This document shows, one piece after another, positions 1 to 7,247 of a stretch of DNA of 33,784 nucleotides. The number at the start of each line of letters is the position of its first letter. Within the stretch, counting starts at the first letter, position 1. The notes under the pieces were generated by a model that saw only the letters and a list, made by a program, of their open reading frames with translations, was not told the origin of the DNA and ran no database searches. The translations under genes and the position numbers were made by a program. Origin of the DNA: Bacteroidales bacterium (GTDB taxonomy: Bacteria > Bacteroidota > Bacteroidia > Bacteroidales > UBA932); assembly GCA_017625725.1 (NCBI GenBank), contig JAGAKH010000026.1, positions 1 to 33,784 of the forward strand, read 5' to 3'.

Positions 1-575
1 AGGTACGTAAGGAGCCTCTCCGCGTTATCCTTAACGGTCTCGGTAAGGATGCAGCTCAGATCATCGCTCGTATCAATGGTTTCACATATGTACAGACTGA
101 GTTCGACTACTTTACTGGTGAGCTTAAGGAAGTACGCCGCATCGCTTACAGCGACGGTCCACGTGCAAAGGTTAACTGCTACGGTGCAGACGATGTTCGC
201 GAGGGTGTAGCAATCATGTGGCATGAGGGTGTTGACGTATCGATCACAGGTAACTCAACCAACCCTACACGTTTCCAGCATCCTACAGCAGGTACATACA
301 AGAAGGAGCGCGTGCTTGCAGGCAAGCCATACTTCTCAGTAGCATCAGGTGGTGGTACAGGCCGTACTCTTCATCCAGATAACATGGCAGCTGGTCCAGC
401 TTCATACGGTATGACCGACACTATGGGCCGTATGCACTCTGACGCACAGTTCGCAGGATCATCATCAGTTCCAGCACACGTTGAGATGATGGGATTCCTC
501 GGCATCGGTAACAACCCTATGGTAGGTTGTACAGTAGCTTGCGCTGTTGACGTTGCTACTGCGCTCAACAAGTAA
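1..575 (+). CDS. GGGtGRT-family protein, 3' part (5' end outside window)
   Basis: An open frame runs from base 3 to a TAA at 573-575 with no stop, so the gene begins upstream of the window. The translated product contains the segment SVASGGGTGRTLHPDNMA, the signature that names the Pfam GGGtGRT family, a conserved bacterial family without an assigned function. The visible 190 residues are soluble in character, with no signal peptide or membrane segment in this part. Other recognisable stretches are VILNGLGKDAAQ near the left edge and NPMVGCTVACAVDVATALNK at the C terminus. The gene is followed by a dispersed-repeat-like sequence and a strong terminator, so it is the last gene of its transcript. 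The family assignment rests on the motif and is fairly secure; the biochemical role is unknown. Confidence 0.82.
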   Translation, partial: VRKEPLRVILNGLGKDAAQIIARINGFTYVQTEFDYFTGELKEVRRIAYSDGPRAKVNCYGADDVREGVAIMWHEGVDVSITGNSTNPTRFQHPTAGTYKKERVLAGKPYFSVASGGGTGRTLHPDNMAAGPASYGMTDTMGRMHSDAQFAGSSSVPAHVEMMGFLGIGNNPMVGCTVACAVDVATALNK

Positions 576-584
576 TCTGGTAAA

Positions 585-614
585 TGTCATTCCGAGCGTA
601 GCCGAGGAATCTCA
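585..614. repeat. Dispersed intergenic repeat-like sequence
   Basis: The stretch starts TGTCATTCCGAGCGTAGCCG and continues to GGAATCTCA. From memory this closely matches a short intergenic repeat family seen in many bacterial genomes, including Bacteroidota. It has terminal ATTCC/GGAAT arms that can pair. It sits between the stop codon of the GGGtGRT gene and that gene's terminator. Only one copy is visible in the window, so its repeat status is from recollection and not shown here. Confidence 0.45.
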
Positions 615-630
615 TTGCCAAATATTTACG

Positions 631-661
631 GAGACATCCTTTCAAGGGTGTCTCTTTTTTG
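631..661 (+). terminator. Rho-independent terminator after the GGGtGRT gene
   Basis: GAGACATCC pairs with GGGTGTCTC (one G-U pair) around a short loop, followed directly by a run of T residues. It lies 55 bases after the stop codon. A nearly identical copy lies downstream at 1284-1313. Confidence 0.85.
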
Positions 662-721
662 TTTACCTTTCCAGCTTGCGCAGTTGGTCTGCATCTTATA
701 GGAAAATTAAAAAAAAGAATT

Positions 722-729
722 TACCTTTG
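722..729 (+). promoter_or_regulatory. Bacteroidota -7 element for the 753 gene
   Basis: TACCTTTG fits the TAnnTTTG consensus of the Bacteroidota primary sigma factor. It is 23 bases before the ATG at 753. A convincing -33 TTG box at the usual spacing is not visible. Confidence 0.55.
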
Positions 730-752
730 CTTGAACTCTAAAATGTTTAACT

Positions 753-1274
753 ATGAAAAGAATTTTACTTATTGCAGCTATGTTGTTTGCATCGGCTCTT
801 TATGCTTCTGCTGAATATAGCAGATATTATGTCACCGAAACTGTCACAGGTCGTGATGGTATGTATTGCATTCGTATAGACTGGGATGAAAAACTTTACG
901 AATTGGAGGGTGATGGTAATGAAGGCGAAATCAGGAATTTGAAAGAGGATGGTAATAAGCGTGCTTTTGATGTTTATTTCGATGAGGGATATGGTACCAA
1001 GAAGAAGGTGTTGTCAGTCGTCTTTATAACAGAGGACAAGGATACATTCACGATTACAACGATAACTCCTTCAAATGAAAAATCTGTGTATAAATGCTCC
1101 TCGAAAGATCCTTATGGACAGGACGATTCGGGATCATCTTCTATAGAGGGAAAGATTGCTGAAAAAGCAAATGCACTTAAGAATGCTATCGGAAAAGGTA
1201 TCAACAAGGGTATCGATGCAATGAAGCAGAAAAAGGAAGCAAAGAAAGAAGCTAAGGAAAACAGTAACAAGTAA
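753..1274 (+). CDS. Small secreted protein of unknown function
   Basis: This 173-residue protein begins with a typical cleavable signal peptide (MKRILLIAAMLFASALYASA, cleavage probably after ASA), so it should be exported to the periplasm or beyond; there is no lipobox. The middle part, about residues 25-120, alternates charged and aromatic residues in a pattern compatible with a small beta-sheet domain. The C-terminal 50 residues are a Lys/Glu/Ala-rich, probably helical tail (IAEKANALKNAIGKGINKGI and a following KKEAKKEAKE stretch). I do not recognise the family. It is a single-gene transcript: a -7 promoter element lies just upstream and a strong hairpin terminator just downstream. The start at 753 is supported by the signal peptide. 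Confidence 0.72.
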   Translation: MKRILLIAAMLFASALYASAEYSRYYVTETVTGRDGMYCIRIDWDEKLYELEGDGNEGEIRNLKEDGNKRAFDVYFDEGYGTKKKVLSVVFITEDKDTFTITTITPSNEKSVYKCSSKDPYGQDDSGSSSIEGKIAEKANALKNAIGKGINKGIDAMKQKKEAKKEAKENSNK

Positions 1275-1283
1275 TAGATTATG

Positions 1284-1313
1284 GAGACATCCTTTCGAGG
1301 ATGTCTCTTTTTT
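1284..1313 (+). terminator. Rho-independent terminator after the 753 gene
   Basis: GAGACATCC pairs perfectly with GGATGTCTC, followed by an uninterrupted T-run. It begins 9 bases after the stop codon. The surrounding ~30 bases repeat those of the terminator at 631-661. Confidence 0.88.
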
Positions 1314-1322
1314 GTTGGTATC

Positions 1323-1526
1323 TTCCCGTCCAGAAAAACAGCCTTTTTTTTGGATGCTGACATTAAAAACAGCTTCTCATCCAGAAAAACACCCCTTATC
1401 TTGGACGTCGACCTTGAAAATACTTTCCCGTCCATAAAAACAGCCATTTTTATGGACGGCAGCATCAAAAACTGCTTGCCATCCACGAAATTGCCCATTT
1501 TTATGGACAGAATGTCATTGACGATG
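1323..1526. repeat. Four-unit 51-nt tandem repeat with internal palindromes
   Basis: Four diverged units begin at about 1327, 1378, 1429 and 1480, an exact 51-base period. Each opens with a variant of CRTCCAnnAAA and holds a matching inverted arm ending TGGACGG or similar about 20 bases later. The third unit is the cleanest: CCGTCCATAAAAA pairs with TTTTTATGGACGG. The 51-base period is a multiple of three, and long frames stay open through it on both strands, but neither has a convincing start or family. The 1275-1636 interval between the small secreted gene and the tmRNA holds only the terminator, this repeat and the tmRNA 3' hairpin. Confidence 0.75.
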
Positions 1527-1590
1527 GATAGCAAGTGGTCACATAAAATTGTCCACCCAGTCAATAGATCTGTTCCGCTTGTTGCATGCG

Positions 1591-1633
1591 AACAGGCTGT
1601 ATTCCTTGGAAAAGTCCTGGAATACAGCCTGTT
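1591..1633 (-). terminator. Long hairpin just downstream of tmRNA
   Basis: AACAGGCTGTATTCC and GGAATACAGCCTGTT are perfect 15-base inverted arms around a 13-base loop. The hairpin starts only four bases after the mature tmRNA 3' end. On the minus strand no T-run follows, so it may act as a terminator with weak tail or as a 3' processing or protection structure. Confidence 0.65.
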
Positions 1634-1636
1634 TTG

Positions 1637-2032
1637 TGGAGATGGGCGGACTCGAACCGCCGTCCAAACACCGCACCAGGCGGCTTTCTACACGCTTAGT
1701 CTTTCTTTGATTTTCGACTGCAGGCTGCCGGAAGACGGGCTACCTGAAGCTTATCCTTAAAGTCTTGGCGGAGTTTAAAGGAATCGCTCCGAGCATCCTG
1801 TTTGAATGATACCCCGTGAGTCAGACAGAACAGGAATAAAGCCTGACGGGATACTCGTCGGTGCCGCAGCCTTGGCGGCACGGATTAAGGTAGTGTGCTT
1901 AGCAGACTACGCAGCGAGTGCATAAGAGTTGTTGCCAACTAATTGTTCGAAAGCTGAGATTTACGGGCAAACTTCCCACGCCCGACGTGCTTACCGTCCA
2001 ATGTCTGATGCTGTCAAAACCAAAACATCCCC
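1637..2032 (-). ncRNA. ssrA: Transfer-messenger RNA (tmRNA)
   Basis: The minus strand begins GGGGATGTTTTGGTTTTGAC and ends with a T-arm GGACGGCGGTTCGAGTCCGC followed by CATCTCC and a discriminator A. GGGGATG and CATCTCC form the seven-pair acceptor stem, with one G-U pair. The tag frame ends at TAG (1907-1909) and reads GNNSYALAA (1910-1936), matching the Bacteroidota tag pattern, so the added tag is probably (A)GNNSYALAA. The bases after the discriminator are CAA, not CCA, so CCA must be added after transcription. With SmpB it rescues stalled ribosomes and marks the truncated protein for proteolysis. The length of about 396 bases is normal for the phylum. Confidence 0.95.
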
Positions 2033-2047
2033 ATTGATTCGATGCTG

Positions 2048-2078
2048 CAAATATAGTGAATTTCAAATTATAGGCAAA
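2048..2078 (-). promoter_or_regulatory. tmRNA promoter
   Basis: On the minus strand, TTTG (complement of 2075-2078) is followed after exactly 19 bases by TATATTTG (complement of 2048-2055), an excellent match to the Bacteroidota -33/-7 consensus. It lies 15 bases before the mature tmRNA 5' end. Confidence 0.85.
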
Positions 2079-2133
2079 TCCCATGCGTTGTTAACTTAAT
2101 GAATCGTATTGTCGAGGTAATTGTAATAAAAAG

Positions 2134-2164
2134 TTGCTCTTATTGAAAAACTTTGTTACTTTTA
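2134..2164 (+). promoter_or_regulatory. Probable arcA-ndk promoter
   Basis: TTG at 2134-2136 is followed after 20 bases by TACTTTTA (2157-2164), which matches TAnnTTTG at all but the last base. It is 27 bases before the preferred ATG at 2192, which also argues against the upstream in-frame start at 2153 lying inside this element. Confidence 0.5.
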
Positions 2165-2191
2165 CCCGAATTATACTTTAAATGTGTAATC

Positions 2192-3460
2192 ATGCAGAAA
2201 GTCAGAATTGATGTCCAGTCTGAAATAGGGACGCTTGACGCCGTCCTTTTGCATCGTCCGGGTGCCGAGGTGGAGAATATGACTCCGAATAATGTCCAGA
2301 GAGCCTTATATAGCGATATATTGAATCTCTCTATTGCACAAGAGGAGTATTCTCAGTTATCTGGCGTACTGTCTTCCGTGTCTAAAGTGTTTGAGGTAAC
2401 TGACCTTCTTTCGAAGGTCTTGGATCAATGGAAGCCAAGGGCAGATCTGATACAGAGAATCTGTCTTGCCGAAGATGCTGAATCATACGTAGACATGCTC
2501 ATGGCAATGAACTCTTCTGATTTGGCAAGAGTACTTGTTGAGGGCCTTCCAGCCAGAGTCGACACCTTGACATCCTTCCTTAGAAATGAATATTACGCCC
2601 TTTATCCCTTATATAACTTCTATTTCACCAGAGATGCGGCCGTTACCTTAGGTAACAGTGCTTTGATCTGCAAGATGGCAAACAAGGTGCGTATGCGTGA
2701 GTCGCTGATCATGAATGCGATTTATCGCTATAGCGGTGAGTTCGAGTGCGATGTCATTGATGTAAATGCATTACAGCTGCAATCTTCTCCTGTGATAATG
2801 GAAGGGGGAGACATAATCATAGCCAGGGAAGATATTCTTATAATAGGTAATGGTGTAAGGACGACTTCGCAGGGTATTGATTTCATAATTGACCGTCTGC
2901 GTGGAAATTTTCCGAAAGGCCATTATACTGTTCTGGTGCAGCAGTTGCCTTCCGAACCGGAATCCTTTATTCATCTCGATATGGTCTTCACCTTGCTGGA
3001 CCGTGACAAGTGCATGATTTTCGAACCTCTGATCTCTCAATCCAATCAATATCAGACCGTGCAGATAACCTTTGATGACGGTCAGGTAACAGGCATAAGG
3101 GCAGTTTCAGGCCTCCTTCCAGCGTTGAAAAGTCTCGGTATGGATCTGAAGCCGGTAGTCTGCGGAGGAAAAGACGATTGGGATCAGGAGAGGGAACAGT
3201 GGCATAGCGGTGCAAACAGTTTTGCTTTTGCTCCGGGCAAGATTCTGACTTATGCTAGGAATATACATACTCTAGAGGATCTGGACAGGAACGGTTTTGA
3301 AATAGTGACAGCCTCTGATGTAATCTCCGGCAAGGCCATGTCTGCAATCACCGGCAATAATCCTTGTGCCGTTACCATCGCCGGATCGGAACTTCCAAGA
3401 GGAGGCGGAGGACCAAGGTGCATGACTATGCCGCTTTCAAGAAGAAAAGTTGAATGGTAA
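2192..3460 (+). CDS. arcA: Arginine deiminase
   Basis: Hydrolyses L-arginine to L-citrulline and ammonia in the cytoplasm. From the ATG at 2192 the protein is 422 residues, the normal length of the family. The guanidino-group-modifying fold signatures are all present: FTRD with Asp148, MEGGD with Glu204, HLDMVF with His261 and Asp263, and the catalytic cysteine Cys410 in RGGGGPRCMTMP. The in-frame start at 2153 would add 13 residues not typical of the family and lies within the likely promoter, so 2192 is preferred. Ornithine carbamoyltransferase, carbamate kinase and an arginine/ornithine antiporter are not in the window, so a full arginine deiminase pathway is not encoded locally. It is followed after 15 bases by ndk and is probably cotranscribed with it. 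Confidence 0.93.
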   Translation: MQKVRIDVQSEIGTLDAVLLHRPGAEVENMTPNNVQRALYSDILNLSIAQEEYSQLSGVLSSVSKVFEVTDLLSKVLDQWKPRADLIQRICLAEDAESYVDMLMAMNSSDLARVLVEGLPARVDTLTSFLRNEYYALYPLYNFYFTRDAAVTLGNSALICKMANKVRMRESLIMNAIYRYSGEFECDVIDVNALQLQSSPVIMEGGDIIIAREDILIIGNGVRTTSQGIDFIIDRLRGNFPKGHYTVLVQQLPSEPESFIHLDMVFTLLDRDKCMIFEPLISQSNQYQTVQITFDDGQVTGIRAVSGLLPALKSLGMDLKPVVCGGKDDWDQEREQWHSGANSFAFAPGKILTYARNIHTLEDLDRNGFEIVTASDVISGKAMSAITGNNPCAVTIAGSELPRGGGGPRCMTMPLSRRKVEW

Positions 3461-3475
3461 AACAATTTATATAAT

Positions 3476-3937
3476 ATGGAAAGAACATTAGTTATTCTTA
3501 AACCCGGCTGTCTTCAGCGAGGATTGGTCGGAGAGGTGATTTCAAGATTTGAAAAAAGGGGACTCAAACTTGTTGCAATGAAGATGGTTCAGCTTGATGA
3601 TGAGATTCTTAATGTGCATTATGCTCATCTCAAGGAGAAACCTTTCTTCCCATGGCTTAAGGATGGTATGAAGGCGGCTCCTGTTATCCTTTGCTGCTGG
3701 GAAGGATACGCCGCAGTTCAGGTTGTAAGGGATATGGCCGGAGCAACCAGAGCAAGCAAGGCTGTTCCTGGAACAATCCGTGGCGACTACAGTGTGAGTG
3801 CACAGGAAAATATCGTCCATACATCCGATTCTCTTGAGAATGCCAAGATCGAGCTTGACCGCTTCTTTGTAGAGTCGGATTACTGCGATTATCCTTCTCC
3901 TCTGAATCAGTACAAATATGCTCCTGACGAGATGTAA
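3476..3937 (+). CDS. ndk: Nucleoside diphosphate kinase
   Basis: Transfers the gamma-phosphate from ATP to nucleoside diphosphates through a phosphohistidine intermediate. The 153-residue protein has the family's N terminus (MERTLVILKPGCLQRG), the RASKAVPGTIRGDY segment and the active-site motif NIVHTSDS with catalytic His115. The common NxxHGSD motif appears here as HTSD, which from memory is also seen in other Bacteroidota. It is a soluble housekeeping enzyme. The start codon is 15 bases after arcA, implying one transcript, and a long hairpin follows at 3959. Confidence 0.96.
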   Translation: MERTLVILKPGCLQRGLVGEVISRFEKRGLKLVAMKMVQLDDEILNVHYAHLKEKPFFPWLKDGMKAAPVILCCWEGYAAVQVVRDMAGATRASKAVPGTIRGDYSVSAQENIVHTSDSLENAKIELDRFFVESDYCDYPSPLNQYKYAPDEM

Positions 3938-3958
3938 ATGTTTCTTAATATCTTTTAT

Positions 3959-3991
3959 GAAGGCTGCTGGACCATGGTTCCGGCAGCCTTC
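3959..3991 (+). terminator. Terminator of arcA-ndk
   Basis: GAAGGCTGCTGG pairs with CCGGCAGCCTTC (one G-U pair) around a 9-base loop. The tail GTAATTTTGTG is only moderately T-rich. Confidence 0.72.
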
Positions 3992-4025
3992 GTAATTTTG
4001 TGTTGTTAAAATTTTTCAAAAACTA

Positions 4026-4055
4026 TTGGTTTAAAGAAAAAAGAATTTAACTTTG
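4026..4055 (+). promoter_or_regulatory. Promoter of the first susCD operon
   Basis: TTG at 4026-4028 is followed after 19 bases by TAACTTTG at 4048-4055, a full match to the Bacteroidota -33/-7 pattern. The leader to the ATG at 4122 is about 60 bases, A/T-rich and without a strong Shine-Dalgarno sequence. Confidence 0.75.
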
Positions 4056-4121
4056 CTAAATATATGCATTTGTAAATATTACTAACCAAAATCATATTTA
4101 TTAACACTAACCCCATCTGAT

Positions 4122-7100
4122 ATGAGGAAATCACATTTAATCTCTATGTGCCTGACCTCTTTGTTCGGACTTGGTATTCTATTTAATGGGGGGGGGTATT
4201 TATGTAAATGCCTCTGAAGTTATTTCCAGCCAGAATGAGAAGGTTATTACGGGTGTGGTCAAGGATGCAAACGGAGAACCGGTAATCGGTGCCTCAGTCA
4301 TCCAGGACAAGACATCAAACGGTGTAATCACTGACGTTGATGGATCTTTCTCTTTAACTGTACCGGAAGGTGCGGAGCTTGTTGTTGCATGCCTGGGCTA
4401 TCAGGATGTAGTCATCAAGGTAGGAAAGCAGACTCACTATCCTATCGTTATGGAGGATTCTGCTGAATTTCTTGAAGAAGTAGTGGTTGTCGGTATGAAC
4501 AACCGTCAGACAAGAAGGTCCATTACCGGTGCCGTTTCAACAATTCAGACAAAGGAACTTGTTCAGAGTCCGGTTGCAAACATCTCCAATGCCCTTGCCG
4601 GCAAGCTTCCGGGACTTATCACAGTCCAGTCTTCTGGTGAGCCAGGAGCCGATGCTTCTGCACTTTACATCCGTGGTCTCGGTACATACGGATCCAGTGC
4701 ACCGCTCGTCGTAATCGACGGTCTTCCACGTAACAAGGCTGACTTTGATATGCTCGATCCTAATGAAATCGAGTCAATCACAATCCTGAAGGATGCTTCT
4801 TCATCATCTCTTTACGGTATCCAGGGTGCCAATGGTGTCGTTGTCGTAAGTACAAGACGAGGTGGCGGAAATGCGAAACCGAAGATTTCCTTCACAGTCC
4901 AGCAGGCAATGCAGCAGCCTATCCGTCTTCCTGAGACAATGAGCTCTTATCAGCAGGCATTGTATCAGAGAGCTACCGACTACAATGACGGTCAGCCTCT
5001 CCGTTATACAGAAGAAGTCCTCGAAATCATCAGGAGCGGTTCAGACCCTTACCAGTATCCTAATACAAACTGGTTCGACGTTGTCCTTAAGGATCATTCA
5101 TGGCAGCAGCAGTATAACATCAATATTTCCGGAACTGCAGGTAAGGACCATAGGGTGAATTACTTCATCTCCGGCAGTTATATCAATCAGGGAACACTCC
5201 TTAACCATGAGGATGTATTCTCGAAGAATTACGGTGTAAATTCAAAATACGACCGTTACAACTTCCGTTCGAACCTGGACGTCCAGGCAACCAAGAGACT
5301 CAACATCAGAATCGACCTTGCCGGCCGTCTTGAGACAAGAGTCGGACCAAGCGAAAGCTTCCCTTATGTCTTCCAGGTCATCACAAGCCGTAAGCCAGGT
5401 TCTCAGGCAATCTACAACCCTGACGGAACCCTTGCAGCAGGTAGTGCCCTTGAAATCCCTTATCAGAACAACCCTTACGGTGTCATCACGCAGAGCGGTT
5501 ATTACAAGAACGAGTCTCAGGTGATGTATGGTACTATTTCTGCAAAATATGACCTTGACTTCATCACTGAAGGACTTACAGTCCAGGGCTACTTCAGCTT
5601 CGAGAATACAAGTAACCTGAACCGTATATGGAGACAGTCATTCGAACAGTTCTGGTATCGTGGTCCGGATACTGATGGCAATCCAATATATCAGGACTAT
5701 ACTACCAAAGGACGTCTTGCTGCATCAACAGGATCATATGTAGAGCGTTATACCTATTTTGACGTACGTCTCAACTATGACAAGACTTTCGGCAAGCATC
5801 AGGTGAATGCACAGCTTCTCGGAAACAGAACCCTGAAGAACCTCCAGTATTCGGAGTATATGTATGCATATCAGGGAATCAGTGCCAGAGCAGCATATAA
5901 CTATGCTCAGAGGTACTTCCTTGAACTCAACCTCGGTTATAACGGTTCTGAGAACTTCCCTCCTGGCAGACGTTATGGATTATTCCCATCATTCTCAGCA
6001 GGTTGGGTACTCAGTGACGAGCCTTGGCTCAACTCACCTGACTGGCTCAAGATTCTTAAGATCCGTGGTTCATACGGTACGGTAGGTAATGACCAGATCG
6101 GTGGTGACCGCTTCCTCTTTATCACTGAGTTCGGCCCAGGTGGAACTCATGCCCATCCAGGAGCGGCAACTATCTATCCGAGCGGATATTATTTCGGTAC
6201 GACAAACGGCGGAACCCTTCCTGCAGGTGGACATAACGAAATCCGTGTAGGTAATGAGTACGTGACATGGGAAAAGGCCAAGAAGGCAAATATAGGTTTC
6301 GACCTTTCGCTCTTCCATAATAATGCAGTCAACCTTACATTTGACTACTTCTATGAAAGACGTGACAATATTCTTACAGCAGCTGGTAGTGTTCCTGATT
6401 ATGTGGGTATAGACAATGTTGCTCCACGTAACTCCGGTAAGGTCTTGAACCAAGGTCTTGAGGCCGAGCTCAGAATCCACAAGCAGATCAGCCGTGACTT
6501 CTCATTCTTCACAAACCTTCAGGTGACTTATGCAAAGAACAAGGTTCTCGAGAACGACCAGCCTACTCCTAAGTTCGCATATCAGGACCTCAGAGGTTAT
6601 GAAATCGGTTACTCTCTCGGCTACAAGTCCCTCGGTTATTTCCGTGATCAGGAGGAAATCGATAACAGCCCTAAGCAGAACCTCGGTCTTGCTCCTATCC
6701 CTGGTGACGTCAAGTATCAGGATACGAATGAAGACGGTATAGTAGACTCTGATGACCGTGTTCCTATCAAGTGCTTCTCTGTACCTACATTCACCGGTGG
6801 CCTTTCACTCGGTATCAACTGGAAGGGATTCGACTTCAGCATGATGTTCAGCGGTGCTACAGGCGGTAGTGCACGTCTCTGGGCATACGACAGCAGTATC
6901 ATCAACCTACAGAGGTGGACAGAAACCAACAAGGATGCCCTTCTTCCGATCGCACATACTTCAGCGAACAATGACGTGATAAGTGACTGGAACCTGATGT
7001 CCACTGATTATCTGAAGCTCAGAAATGTCGAGATCGGTTATACCATCCCTTCTCATCTTCTCCAGAGGATCAAGATCAGCAGTGCACGCGTCTATATTAA

Positions 7101-7227
7101 CGGACAGAACCTTGCTGTCTGGGATAAGATGTGGCTCAAGGACCGTGACCCTGAATCAGCAGGATCAGGTACTCTCCCATATCCGCTTCAGAGGATATTC
7201 AACATCGGACTTCGTTTTGATCTGTAA
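4122..7227 (+). CDS. SusC-like TonB-dependent transporter, frame interrupted at a G9 tract
   Basis: Outer-membrane TonB-dependent channel that imports oligosaccharides together with the SusD partner encoded next. After the leader come a carboxypeptidase-regulatory-like beta-sandwich (VITGVVKDANGEPVIGASV), the TonB-box region (LEEVVVVG), a plug with VVIDGLPR and ILKDASSSSLYGIQGANGVV, and a barrel ending in NIGLRFDL. There is no STN domain, so sigma/anti-sigma signalling is not expected. The natural start is the ATG at 4122, giving a signal peptide MRKSHLISMCLTSLFGLGIL. It runs into nine G residues at 4188-4196. With nine Gs this frame stops at 4215-4217 after 31 residues; with eight it continues as FNGGGIYVNASEV into the full transporter. 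Starts in the long frame (TTG 4171, ATG 4186) would lack an export signal. I read it as a phase-variable gene in the OFF register, or a homopolymer miscount. Confidence 0.88.
4188..4196 (+). repeat. Poly-G tract (G9) in the susC signal-peptide region
   Basis: Nine consecutive G residues follow AAT and precede TATTTATG. Eight Gs join the ATG at 4122 to the SusC frame; seven or nine lead to a stop within about ten codons. This is the longest G-run I found in the window. Confidence 0.9.
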
Positions 7228-7247
7228 TCATTAATTTTCAAGAAGAT

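Noticed and set aside
1323-1526. CRISPR array
   Set aside because: The units are contiguous diverged 51-base repeats with no unique spacers and no cas genes.
1112-1564. Minus-strand 150-residue frame through the 51-nt repeat
   Set aside because: Half of it is antisense to the secreted gene, and the repeat is open on both strands; no family or start signal supports coding. Kept as a repeat finding only.
1281-1760. Plus-strand 159-residue frame through the repeat and into the tmRNA
   Set aside because: It starts within a terminator and ends inside the tmRNA gene on the other strand.
1637-2032. Integrated mobile element at the tmRNA gene
   Set aside because: tmRNA 3' ends are common integration sites, but no integrase, direct-repeat attachment site or mobile genes are visible on either side.
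2153-2191. Longer arginine deiminase starting at 2153
   Set aside because: The codon lies inside the probable promoter, and the extra 13 residues are not typical of the family; the ATG at 2192 fits.
4171-4200. TTG at 4171 (or ATG at 4186) as the real start of the first SusC
   Set aside because: It would remove the signal peptide that an outer-membrane protein needs, while a perfect signal peptide starts at the ATG at 4122 in the neighbouring frame.
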